From: Subtercola vilae
Lineage (GTDB): Bacteria > Actinomycetota > Actinomycetes > Actinomycetales > Microbacteriaceae
Direction: 5' to 3'
Assembly: GCF_004923255.1 (NCBI RefSeq)
Contig: NZ_QYRT01000001.1
Span: forward strand, 124,001-188,000
Length of the DNA stretch: 64,000 nt
Shown: in pieces, positions 15,456 to 23,705 of the stretch
Numbering within the stretch: the first letter of the stretch is position 1
Layout of the letters: every line of letters begins with the position of its first letter
Notes under the pieces: generated by a model
What the model saw: the letters and a program-made list of their open reading frames with translations, nothing else
Told to the model about the DNA's origin: nothing
The model's database searches: none
Position numbers and translations under genes: made by a program

Positions 15456-17137
15456 GCCTGCCCGTCTTTCCTGCCGGCCGCCCGCCGTTTGCCGAACCCT
15501 CCAGCCCACGCGCGGGAAAGCGGCTGTCGTTCTGGCGAGTACTGCTCGGCCTCGTTGTCGTTGCTGCAGTGGTGCTGGTGAGCATCTTCGGTTTTCGCTT
15601 CTTCGTGGTCGATCAGGCCCGGGCGAGCCAGGCTGCGCCGTCGTTCGCCGGCTATGTCGACGCCACCGTGACGCCGCAGTATGCGTTCGAGGCCCCGGCT
15701 ACTGACGCGCAGAACGATGTGGTGCTGTCGTTCGTCGTCGCGCATTCGGCCACCGACTGCACGCCGAGCTGGGGTGCGGCCTACACTCTGGATGCCGCGG
15801 CAGAGAATCTCGACATCGATCGCCGAATCGCGCGGCTGCGCCAGCTCGGAGGGGATCCGATTGTGTCTTTCGGGGGCGCGATCAACACTGACCTCGCCAC
15901 CGCCTGCACGAACGTCGGCGATCTGACGAAGGCGTACAAGTCGGTCATCGACCGTTACGACCTGTCGACCATCGACCTCGATGTCGAAGCCGGCGACCTG
16001 AGCGATTCGCTGGCAGGCGAGCGCCGGGCCGTTGCCATCGCCGCTCTGCAGTCAGAGCGCCGGGCACAGGGCGACGACCTCACGGTCTGGCTCACGTTGC
16101 CCACCATGCCCACCGGCCTCACTGCCGATGGCACCCGTCTGGTTTCGCAGATGCTTGCCGACGGTGTTGATCTGGCCGGGGTGAACATCATGACGATGGA
16201 CTACGGCATCGACCTGCACAACGAGAGCATGGGCCAGGTCGCCATCGACGCGCTGAACGCCGTGCATGCCCAACTCGCGAGTCAGTACATCACGGCCGGC
16301 ACGCAGCTGACCGACGCGTCGCTCTGGGCGAAGCTCGGCGCGACGCCGATGATCGGCCAGAACGATGTCGCTGGCGAGGTGTTCACCCTCGCTGACGCGG
16401 CGCAGCTGAACGCCTTCGGCCAGCTGAAGCAGCTCGGGCGACTCTCGGCCTGGTCGCTCAACCGCGACCGCTCGTGCGGCCCCAACTATCTCGATCTCGC
16501 CACGGTGTCGAACCAGTGCAGCGGGGTCGACCAGGGCAGCACGACCTTTGCCGAGGTGTTGAATGCAGGTTTCGGCGGCGGCCTGAGCGCCACGCCGTTG
16601 CCCGTCACGACGGTGCCTGCCAGCGACGCCGCGGGCACACAGCCGACGCCGACGCCCACTTCTACGGCTCCCGCAGCGCGCGGCCGCGAATCCGACCCGC
16701 CTGCCGATGACCCCGCGACCAGCCCGTACCCGATCTGGGCCGCAGGCGTGACCTATGTCGCGGGCACCAAGGTCGTCTGGCACGCCACCGTCTACGAGGC
16801 CAAGTGGTGGACTCTCGGCGACGTTCCAGACAACCCGGTGCTCACTGCGTCGAGTACTCCCTGGGCGCTCATCGGCCCGGTTCTGGCGGGCGAGACGCCG
16901 TATGTTGTGCCGACACTGCCGGTCGGCACCTACCCCGACTGGTCGGGCAACGCCACCTACAATGAGGGTGACCGCGTGCTGTTCAACACGGTGCCGTATG
17001 TGGCGAAGTGGTGGACGAGGGGCGACAGCCCGGCTGCGGCAGTTCTCAGCGCTGACAGCTCGCCCTGGCTCCCGCTGACGGCGGCGCAGGTGGCCGCGGT
17101 CAGCGCCGGTACCGCGGGTACCGCGGCTACCCCTTAG
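15452..17137 (+). CDS. Membrane-anchored GH18 chitinase-like protein with two CBM5/12 domains
   Basis: The 561-residue protein has an N-terminal membrane anchor (residues 26-52), then a GH18-type barrel. The substrate strand VSFGGA and the catalytic strand STIDLDVEAG place Asp175, Asp177 and the acid Glu179 as in active chitinases. After a Pro/Thr linker come two chitin-binding CBM5/12 modules, each with the AKWWT signature (about residues 430-465 and 490-530). It would act outside the cell on chitin-like or other beta-linked polymers. ATGA overlap with the GT2 gene implies translational coupling. Its end overlaps the convergent SURF1 gene by 4 bp. Confidence 0.9.
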   Translation: MSLPVFPAGRPPFAEPSSPRAGKRLSFWRVLLGLVVVAAVVLVSIFGFRFFVVDQARASQAAPSFAGYVDATVTPQYAFEAPATDAQNDVVLSFVVAHSATDCTPSWGAAYTLDAAAENLDIDRRIARLRQLGGDPIVSFGGAINTDLATACTNVGDLTKAYKSVIDRYDLSTIDLDVEAGDLSDSLAGERRAVAIAALQSERRAQGDDLTVWLTLPTMPTGLTADGTRLVSQMLADGVDLAGVNIMTMDYGIDLHNESMGQVAIDALNAVHAQLASQYITAGTQLTDASLWAKLGATPMIGQNDVAGEVFTLADAAQLNAFGQLKQLGRLSAWSLNRDRSCGPNYLDLATVSNQCSGVDQGSTTFAEVLNAGFGGGLSATPLPVTTVPASDAAGTQPTPTPTSTAPAARGRESDPPADDPATSPYPIWAAGVTYVAGTKVVWHATVYEAKWWTLGDVPDNPVLTASSTPWALIGPVLAGETPYVVPTLPVGTYPDWSGNATYNEGDRVLFNTVPYVAKWWTRGDSPAAAVLSADSSPWLPLTAAQVAAVSAGTAGTAATP

Positions 17138-18186
17138 GGTTTCGGGTCGCCTGCTGTACCCGAAACACCCCACCGGGTGAGAGGCAGGAAGCCGTCGATC
17201 TCCTCGTCTTCGAGCTCTTCGTCACTGAACGGCTTGCGTGCGCGTTTTTTCAGTCGCGCTGATGCTCGCTCTCGTTCCTCCGGGTCGTCGGAGTTGAGCT
17301 GGCGGTATTCTTTGCGCATCGCGAAACCGAGTGCCAGAAACCCGATCAGCGCGAAGAACACCCACTGCACCAGGTAGGAGTAGTGCAGCCCGACATCTTC
17401 GGTGGGCATCGTTGTCTGAATCGCCGCGAGGCCCGGGTTCGCTGCTGGCGACTGGCTGTTCAGCACCCCGTAGGCGCCGGTGTAGACATCTGTGCCGAAC
17501 CGATCGTGAATTCGCGAGAGGGTGATCGACGCGATCTGGTTTCCCGGCGCGTTCGCAGTTCCCTGCGCAGCCTCACTCGGCCGCAGTTGCACCACGACAT
17601 CGACGGTTCCGGCGGCCGGCGGCGTGATTTCGCCCGGCGCGAGCGCGTTGGTGGCTGAGGGCGCCACCCAGCCGCGGTCGACCATGAAGACGGAGCCGTC
17701 GCTCAGCTGCAGGGGAGTGATCACCTCGAAGCCGTTGGAGCCGTTGTTCGAACGGTTTCGCGCAACAAGCTCGTCGTCGGCCAGATACACGCCGGTCGCG
17801 CTCACCCGCTGCCAGCTCTGCGTCGCATCGTACGAACCCAGGGTCGGCAGAGCTTTCTCAAGCGCGACCGGGGCGGCGGCGAAGTTGGCCGAGACGATGC
17901 TGTTGTCTGCCGATGCCTGAAGCCCGCGGTCGAGCTGCCACTGGGCGAGCAACACGCAGACCACGGCGAAGACGATTGCCGAAGCGATGAACGCGAACCA
18001 GCGCCATGTGCGGAGAAACTGCCACCCGGTCATGCCCTCGGTGACCGTGTCGTACACGGCGACGGTCGCCCCGGGCCGCCTGACCGGTCGGGCGAGCCCG
18101 CCGGAGCGCCGCACCTCGACGTCGGTGCTGACGCCGGTGGCAACCTCGGTACGCTGCCGAGCGGTTCTCGCCGTCTCTTCGGTCAT
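17134..18186 (-). CDS. SURF1-family cytochrome oxidase assembly protein
   Basis: The 350-residue protein has the SURF1 architecture: a cytoplasmic N-terminus, transmembrane helix 1 at WFAFIASAIVFAVVCVLLAQ (directly followed by the family WQLDRG motif), a large extracytoplasmic domain, and a second helix near residue 290. SURF1 proteins help insert heme a into cytochrome aa3 oxidase. The charged C-terminal tail is typical of actinobacterial members. The frame is open upstream, but the ATG at 18186 follows GAGAAGAG and precedes the family-typical region. No oxidase genes are in the window. Confidence 0.92.
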   Translation of the reverse strand: MTEETARTARQRTEVATGVSTDVEVRRSGGLARPVRRPGATVAVYDTVTEGMTGWQFLRTWRWFAFIASAIVFAVVCVLLAQWQLDRGLQASADNSIVSANFAAAPVALEKALPTLGSYDATQSWQRVSATGVYLADDELVARNRSNNGSNGFEVITPLQLSDGSVFMVDRGWVAPSATNALAPGEITPPAAGTVDVVVQLRPSEAAQGTANAPGNQIASITLSRIHDRFGTDVYTGAYGVLNSQSPAANPGLAAIQTTMPTEDVGLHYSYLVQWVFFALIGFLALGFAMRKEYRQLNSDDPEERERASARLKKRARKPFSDEELEDEEIDGFLPLTRWGVSGTAGDPKP

Positions 18187-18338
18187 CTCTTCTCGGGCCT
18201 GGTCTCTGTGACGGCCTGGTGCTGATGGGCAGGCCTGGTGCTCAGCGGTACCCGTACAGCTTATGACGCGAACCCTCGAAGCATCCTGCGGGGTGTTCCC
18301 GACGGGCGGCGCGTGTGGGGCCGCCTTCGGGTTTTCCC

Positions 18339-19169
18339 TCAGAGTCGGAAGTACCCCCACGCGACCTGCCATGTCTCACCGAGCTCGAGGCGATCGAGCA
18401 CGGCGCGCTGCAGCGAAGTGTCGCGGGGAAGCTCGCTCAGACGATCGAGGTCGCGGGTGCGAAAGACGAAGTAGAGGGCATCCGTGTGCCCGTCGGTTGA
18501 GTGCCCGAGGGGGGTGAAGCGTCTGACGAAGGCGCCGACATTGCTCGTCGCAGAGACGCGGTCGAGCAAGAAGGGGTCGAGCATCCACGAGTCGCAGGTG
18601 ACAACGGTGACTGGCCGGTCGCCGAAGAACCGGGGAAAGAAGGAGCGCGCCGCGGCAAGGCTCTCGTCGACCAGCGAGGGCAGCAACGGGCCCTGTTCGG
18701 GGATGTGCACCGCGAGTACCCAGTCGCCCGGGGTGATGGCGCCCGCGGCTTCGAGATCGGTTCGCTGTAGCGCGAACTGCAACCGGCCGAGCGCGAAGAT
18801 GCGCACGGTGAAGTGGTGGGTGAGCCAGCGCCAGGTCTGCAGGCTGAACTCGCCGGTGACACGGCGGCTGATGGCCAGGTGTCGGCCGACATCGGCCAGG
18901 GTGTCGCGCGTGACCTGCTCGGGGATGCCGCGCTCGCGGTGCCATTCGAGCACCGCGGGGGTGAGTCTGAAGTACGCCTTCAGCCAGACCAGGGGGTCTT
19001 GGGTCGGTTCGGTGACGGTGATTTCGTTGAATGTTCCGAAGCTGCGGGTGAGAGAAGCGGCGACCTCGGCGACGACGATGTCGTGGGCCGGGTCGGCCAG
19101 CAGGGCCAGACAGTCTTCGCGGTCGGCTTCGGCGATGGCGAGCAGGTCGAACAGCTCGGTTGTGTTCAT
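18339..19169 (-). CDS. Two-domain GNAT-like acyltransferase (NAT_N / GNAT_C)
   Basis: This 276-residue protein matches the actinobacterial acyltransferase-domain family made of an N-terminal NAT_N and a C-terminal GNAT_C domain. Typical features are LGRLQFALQR, then VLAVHIPEQGPLLPSLVDESL, and CDSWMLDP in the second half. The acceptor is unknown. The frame runs open into the permease gene, but the ATG at 19169 starts the family similarity and lies just after the permease stop, so it is the last gene of the leftward sugar-importer operon. This location suggests it modifies the imported sugar or a derivative. Confidence 0.8.
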   Translation of the reverse strand: MNTTELFDLLAIAEADREDCLALLADPAHDIVVAEVAASLTRSFGTFNEITVTEPTQDPLVWLKAYFRLTPAVLEWHRERGIPEQVTRDTLADVGRHLAISRRVTGEFSLQTWRWLTHHFTVRIFALGRLQFALQRTDLEAAGAITPGDWVLAVHIPEQGPLLPSLVDESLAAARSFFPRFFGDRPVTVVTCDSWMLDPFLLDRVSATSNVGAFVRRFTPLGHSTDGHTDALYFVFRTRDLDRLSELPRDTSLQRAVLDRLELGETWQVAWGYFRL

Positions 19170-19174
19170 GGCGG

Positions 19175-19996
19175 TCACCGGCTCGAGATCCCGCCGAGCA
19201 TTCCGCTGATGAAGCGTTTCTGCAAGAAGAAGTAGAGGATGACGATGGGGGCCGCGATGATGATGCCGGCGGCCGCGAGCAACGCGTAGTCGGTGGCGTG
19301 CTGGCCCTGGAAGAACGCCAGCCCGAGGGGTGCGGTGCGCAGGTCGTCGCGGGTGACCATGACGAGCGGGATGAGGAACTCGTTCCAGGTCCACATCGAG
19401 ATGAGCAGGCACATCGTCATGATCGACGGCGCCGAGGGTGGAACGATGATCTGCCAGAGCGTGCGCAGGTCGGATGCCCCGTCGAGCCGGGCCGCTTCGA
19501 TGACCTCGTTCGGGAAGGTCATGAACTGGTTGCGCATCCAGAAGATGCCGAAGGCGAGAGACTGGGCCACCTGCGGCAGGATGAGCGCCCAGTAGCTGTC
19601 GGTGATGTGCGCCGACCGCAGGTTGTAATAAAGGGGAATGATGAAGGCCTCGGCGGGCAGCAGCAGCCCCGCGAGAATGACGAAGAAGATGATGTTCGAG
19701 CCGAAGAAGCGCAGGCGGGCGAAGGCGAAGCCGGCGAGCACGCTGAGCACGGTCGTGATGACGACCACGGCGACCACCACGGTGATGCTCGAGAGCAGGT
19801 AGCTGGCGAAGTGCCCCCGGTTCCACGCTTCGACGAAGTTGCCGAGGTCGATCGAGCGGGGAATCTGAAACCCCCCGCTGGTGCTCGAGGGGGTGACGGC
19901 GGTGATGACCACGCCGAGCAGGGGCACCAGAGCGAAGGCCGCGAAGAACGTCAGCACCAGATAGGTGACGAGCTTCTCTGGCAGAGAGATCTTCAT
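19175..19996 (-). CDS. Carbohydrate ABC transporter permease (MalG-type, CUT1)
   Basis: The 273-residue inner-membrane permease has six hydrophobic segments and the ABC coupling loop EAARLDGASDLRTLWQIIVPP, which docks to the ATPase. It belongs with MalG-type CUT1 permeases for mono- or oligosaccharides. The ATG at 19996 overlaps the stop of the upstream permease by 4 bp. No ATPase gene is in the operon, as is common in actinobacteria where a shared MsiK-type ATPase serves several importers. Confidence 0.93.
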   Translation of the reverse strand: MKISLPEKLVTYLVLTFFAAFALVPLLGVVITAVTPSSTSGGFQIPRSIDLGNFVEAWNRGHFASYLLSSITVVVAVVVITTVLSVLAGFAFARLRFFGSNIIFFVILAGLLLPAEAFIIPLYYNLRSAHITDSYWALILPQVAQSLAFGIFWMRNQFMTFPNEVIEAARLDGASDLRTLWQIIVPPSAPSIMTMCLLISMWTWNEFLIPLVMVTRDDLRTAPLGLAFFQGQHATDYALLAAAGIIIAAPIVILYFFLQKRFISGMLGGISSR

Positions 19997-20937
19997 TCGG
20001 TTTCTTTCGGTTGCAGTCGCCCGATGAGCGCGGTGATGATCAGGATGCCGATGGTGAGCACCACGGCGACGCTGGCCGCCGAACCCACCTGGCCCGAGTT
20101 GAATGCGCGGTTGTACGCCTCGTATGCGGGAACGGTTGTGGCATCGCCCGGCCCGCCGCGGGTCGTGATGTAGACAAGGTCGAAGGTCTTCAGCGACGAC
20201 ACCACGGTCAGCGTGAGCGCGACGGTGATCTGGCCACGAAGGGCCGGCAGAGTGATGCCGAAGAACTCCTGCAGGCTGCTCGCGCCATCGAGGCGGGCTG
20301 CCTCGAACAGCTCGGGCTGCACGTTGCCGACACCGCTCAGAAAGAGCACGAGGCAGAGCCCCACGTTCAGCCACGTGCCGACGAAGCCCACCGAGACGAG
20401 TGCCGTGCTGAAGTCGCCCAGCCACACCTTGGTGAGCGAGTCGAGACCCACACCTCGCAGCGCCGTATTGAGCAGCCCGTTCGGTGAGTAGATCGAGAGC
20501 CAGGTCGTCGCGACCACGACGGAGGCGATGACCTGCGGCAGAAACAGTACGGTGCGGTAGAAAGACATGCCGCGAAGGGCATGCGCCCGCGAGATGACCA
20601 TGGTGAGCAGCAGGGCGATGACGATGGGGATGAAGGAGTAGAAGACGACGAGCACGCCCACGTGCAGAAACGAGTCGCGCAGCTTCTCGTCCTGCACGAT
20701 GTTGACGTAGTTCTGAACGCCGGCCCAGGTGGCCGCGCTCAGCCCGTTCCAGTTGTAGAACGAGTACCACGCGGTCTGGAAAGTGGGAACGATGAGAAAG
20801 GTGAGTGAGAACGCGAGGGCCGGAACGACGTAGAGAAATGCCTTCCACGCGTCGATGCGGCGACGACGGGCACGGTTCTTGGTGACCGTGCCCGTCTGGC
20901 GCAGCTCACTCGACCGAACTCGAGCGGTGACTGTCAT
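19993..20937 (-). CDS. Carbohydrate ABC transporter permease (MalF-type, CUT1)
   Basis: This 314-residue permease has six predicted transmembrane segments and the coupling loop EAARLDGASSLQEFFGITLPA. It pairs with the MalG-type permease that overlaps its 3' end and with the lipoprotein encoded just upstream (11 bp gap). A basic cytoplasmic N-terminus (KNRARRRRIDAW) precedes the first helix. It forms half of the membrane channel for a sugar whose identity is suggested only by the amino-sugar genes across the divergent promoter. Confidence 0.93.
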   Translation of the reverse strand: MTVTARVRSSELRQTGTVTKNRARRRRIDAWKAFLYVVPALAFSLTFLIVPTFQTAWYSFYNWNGLSAATWAGVQNYVNIVQDEKLRDSFLHVGVLVVFYSFIPIVIALLLTMVISRAHALRGMSFYRTVLFLPQVIASVVVATTWLSIYSPNGLLNTALRGVGLDSLTKVWLGDFSTALVSVGFVGTWLNVGLCLVLFLSGVGNVQPELFEAARLDGASSLQEFFGITLPALRGQITVALTLTVVSSLKTFDLVYITTRGGPGDATTVPAYEAYNRAFNSGQVGSAASVAVVLTIGILIITALIGRLQPKETE

Positions 20938-20948
20938 GAGTGATCGGC

Positions 20949-22301
20949 CTACTTGCTCGAGAGGAAGCTCGAATAGTCTTTCTGCAGAATCTCAGTGAAG
21001 GCCTTCGGGGTGACCTGGTCGTCTGTCAACTGTTGCACGGCGCTCGTGAGGGTGTCGTAGAACGTTGGCGTCGAGTAGTCGAGGTAGGGAACGAGGCCGC
21101 CCGACGCGGTGACCGCGCCGTAGGTCTTGAACACGTCGGTCTCGAGGCCCGCGGTCGGGGTGTACCCGGCGGGGATGACCGAGGGCAGGCTCTTCTTGTC
21201 GATGAAGGTCTGGGCCGCGTCAGCGTTGTTGATGAAGTCGATGTAGGCAGCGGAGACGTCGGGGTGCTTCGAGCCGGTCGTCACGGCCCAGGCGAGGCCT
21301 TCGCCGCCGGTCGTGACGGGCGTGGTGCCGCCGGCGGGAATCAGCGTCGTGAAGCCCGCGTCTGCGCCGAGCGTTGCAGAAATGGCCGCCTGCTTCCACG
21401 TGCCCACCACATAGAAGGCCGACTTTCCGGCCTCGAACTGGGCGAGTGCGTCGTCGCGGGAGATACCGCTGGCGCCCTTGGTGATGTAGCCCTCGTCAGA
21501 CCAGTTCTGAATGGTCGTGGCCGCCTTCACCGACACATCGTCTGTCCACGCGCCACCCTGCCCGGTCACCAGCTTGTTGACCGCGTCGGCGCCGGCGAGC
21601 GAGGCCTGCACGATGCCGAACAGGTGGATGCCCGGGCTCTTCTCGATGTCTCCGTAGGCCATGGGCAGAATGCCCGCGCTCTTCGCCGCTGCCATGTCGG
21701 TCTCGAGGCTGGCGAGCGAGGTAGGGGCAGCGACCCCGAGCTGCGTGAGAATCTTCTTGTTGTAGTAGACCCCGACCACCTCGCCGGTCTGCGAGATGCC
21801 GTAGAGGTTGTCGCCCTGCCACTTCTTGCCGTCAGCGCTGAACGAGTTGATCTTCAGTAGCGACTCGGGGTAGTACGAGCTCCACTTGTACACATCGTTG
21901 TAGTCGTTCAGCGACCGGATCAGCCCGCCCTGCACGAACGCGCCCATGTCGGGGTAGCCCTGGTTGGCCTGGATGACGTCGGGCGGGTTGTCACCCGAGA
22001 GTGCCAGCTTCAGCGTGGTCTTCAGGTCGGCGAACGACTGTGTGACGCGGTTGATGGTGACGTTCGGGTACTTCTTGGTGAAGGCCGCGTTCAACGCTTC
22101 CTGCGCATCAGTGATGCCCTCATCGGTGTTCTGATCCCACACGGTGAGGGTGACCGGGCCGGCTGAGGCGACGTCGGTCGACACGGGCCCGGAGGAGGCC
22201 GCGGGTGCCGCGGTACCGCCCGGAGCGCACGCACTCAGTGAAAGAGCTACGGCGACCGACAATGCTATCGATCCTGTCCAAATCCGGGTCTTCCTGGCCA
22301 T
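20949..22301 (-). CDS. Sugar ABC transporter substrate-binding lipoprotein
   Basis: The 450-residue protein begins with a lipoprotein signal ending in LSLSAC (Cys25), then the periplasmic-binding fold of CUT1 sugar receptors (VTLTVWDQNTDEGITDAQEALNAAF). It would be anchored outside the membrane and deliver the sugar to the two permeases downstream. GAGGAGA lies before the ATG at 22301. It is the first gene of a leftward operon and shares a 142-bp divergent promoter region with a ROK repressor, which probably controls it. Confidence 0.95.
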   Translation of the reverse strand: MARKTRIWTGSIALSVAVALSLSACAPGGTAAPAASSGPVSTDVASAGPVTLTVWDQNTDEGITDAQEALNAAFTKKYPNVTINRVTQSFADLKTTLKLALSGDNPPDVIQANQGYPDMGAFVQGGLIRSLNDYNDVYKWSSYYPESLLKINSFSADGKKWQGDNLYGISQTGEVVGVYYNKKILTQLGVAAPTSLASLETDMAAAKSAGILPMAYGDIEKSPGIHLFGIVQASLAGADAVNKLVTGQGGAWTDDVSVKAATTIQNWSDEGYITKGASGISRDDALAQFEAGKSAFYVVGTWKQAAISATLGADAGFTTLIPAGGTTPVTTGGEGLAWAVTTGSKHPDVSAAYIDFINNADAAQTFIDKKSLPSVIPAGYTPTAGLETDVFKTYGAVTASGGLVPYLDYSTPTFYDTLTSAVQQLTDDQVTPKAFTEILQKDYSSFLSSK

Positions 22302-22377
22302 GCTGTCTCCTCGATACGTGATGGTGCGGCGTACGTTCCACGCTACGGTTCGTATGTTTCGTGCGAGTTACGATTCG

Positions 22378-22437
22378 AAGACTAGCTCAAGTCATTCGCA
22401 AATCGGTAGTCTTTGTTCGATTTGTGCGAGTAGTCTT
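22378..22437. promoter_or_regulatory. Repeat-rich operator region between the sugar-importer and ROK operons
   Basis: The heptamer TAGTCTT occurs three times: inverted at 22378-22384 and direct at 22407-22413 and 22431-22437. A separate inverted repeat CAAATCG / CGATTTG (22399-22405 and 22418-22424, 12-bp spacer) lies among them. The cluster is immediately upstream of the ROK repressor start and is the probable binding region for it, but a single consensus site cannot be fixed by eye. Confidence 0.5.
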
Positions 22438-22443
22438 GAGCAC

Positions 22444-23655
22444 ATGAAACGACCCGAACTGTTCCGAGACCAGGAATACGCCCCTGGTTCGGTGGGCGAC
22501 ATCTTCCGCCTCATTCGTTCCGGCGCCGTGACGTCGCGGTCGGCGCTGGCCCGCAAGATCGGCATGGCGCCGTCGACGGTCTCGCTGCGGGTCGACGCTC
22601 TCGTGCGGCTCGGCCTTGTTACTGAAGGCGACAACGAGCTCTCCCGCGGTGGCCGTCGTGCCCGCTCGCTCGAGGTGCCGGGTTCTGCAGGCTTCGTCGG
22701 CGCTATGGATGTCGGCGCCCACCACGTGCAGCTGGCCATCGCCGATCTCACCGGGGTGCTGCTCGTGGTCGAAGACGTTCCGGTCTCGATCGAAGACGGC
22801 CCGTCGTCTGCCGTCGAACGTCTCTGGTGTGCGCTCACCGATCTCGTGGTGGCGAACGGGCTCGAACCCGAACTGCTTCGCGGCGTGGCCATCGGGCTGC
22901 CCGCTCCCATCGAGTTTCCGAGCGGGCGGGTCGTTCTGCCCTCGTTCATGCCCAGCTGGCACAACGCCGACCTCCCGGCTCTGTTCTCTGCTCACACGGC
23001 GGTGCCGGTGCTGGTCGAGAACGACGCCAACCTGATTGCTCTCGCCGAGCAGTCGAACGTGCATCCGGAAACCGACGAACTGTTGGCCATCAAGCTCGGC
23101 ACGCGCATCGGCTGCGGCATCATCTCGTCGGGCAGGTTGCACCGCGGGGTGGGGGGAGCGGCGGGCGAGATCAGCCACACGTCGGTCGAGGGCACATCGA
23201 CCATCTCGTGCGTGTGCGGGGCCCCGCACTGCCTCGAGTCGGTGGCCAGCGGCGGCGCGATCGTCGCACGGCTGGCCGCTGAGGGGTACGACGTGCGAAC
23301 GGCGAGCGATGTCGTCGAGCTGGGCCGGGGTGGAGACGCTCACGTGGTCGACGTTCTGCGAACCGCCGGCACCTCGATCGGCGGCGTGCTGTCATCGATC
23401 GTCAACTTCTTCAATCCGCGCGACGTGGTTCTGGGCGGAGCCATGTCGGCGTCGGCGCCGCTGGTCGCAGCCATTCGGGCCGAACTCTTTCAGAAGTGCC
23501 TGCCGCTCGTGACGAACGACCTCGAAGTGCGCGCTGCGAGCAGCCCGGGCGATGCGGGTGTGCGCGGGGCTACACACCTGATTCTCGAAGAGGTGCTGGC
23601 ACCCGCGCGAATCGAGCGGCTCGTGCGCGAGCTCGACGGGGCCGCCGCATCGTGA
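22444..23655 (+). CDS. ROK-family transcriptional repressor (NagC/XylR-like)
   Basis: This 403-residue protein joins an N-terminal winged helix (residues 18-70, VTSRSALARKIGMAPSTVSLRVDALV) to a ROK sugar-kinase-like domain (GAMDVGAHHVQLAIADLTG). The ROK zinc motif is present as CVCGAPHCLE. The kinase-like domain senses sugar ligands in NagC, Mlc and XylR. The frame is open upstream but the ATG at 22444 begins the HTH domain and follows the operator-like repeats. It heads a six-gene operon and is divergent from the sugar-importer operon, so it likely represses both. Confidence 0.92.
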   Translation: MKRPELFRDQEYAPGSVGDIFRLIRSGAVTSRSALARKIGMAPSTVSLRVDALVRLGLVTEGDNELSRGGRRARSLEVPGSAGFVGAMDVGAHHVQLAIADLTGVLLVVEDVPVSIEDGPSSAVERLWCALTDLVVANGLEPELLRGVAIGLPAPIEFPSGRVVLPSFMPSWHNADLPALFSAHTAVPVLVENDANLIALAEQSNVHPETDELLAIKLGTRIGCGIISSGRLHRGVGGAAGEISHTSVEGTSTISCVCGAPHCLESVASGGAIVARLAAEGYDVRTASDVVELGRGGDAHVVDVLRTAGTSIGGVLSSIVNFFNPRDVVLGGAMSASAPLVAAIRAELFQKCLPLVTNDLEVRAASSPGDAGVRGATHLILEEVLAPARIERLVRELDGAAAS

Positions 23656-23705
23656 CTGAGCACCACCCCGTGACTGAGCACCACCGCGCGGCCGAGCACC
23701 ACCCC
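23652..23705 (+). repeat. 18-bp tandem repeat at the start of the ROK kinase
   Basis: Three 18-bp copies encode VTEHHP, VTEHHR and AAEHHP. The first two carry alternative in-frame GTG starts, so the repeat number could affect both length and translation initiation of the kinase. Confidence 0.85.

Noticed and set aside
13902-15509. Long minus-strand open frame opposite the glycosyltransferase
   Set aside because: It lies wholly under the GT2 gene, shows no family motif and only reflects strong third-position GC.
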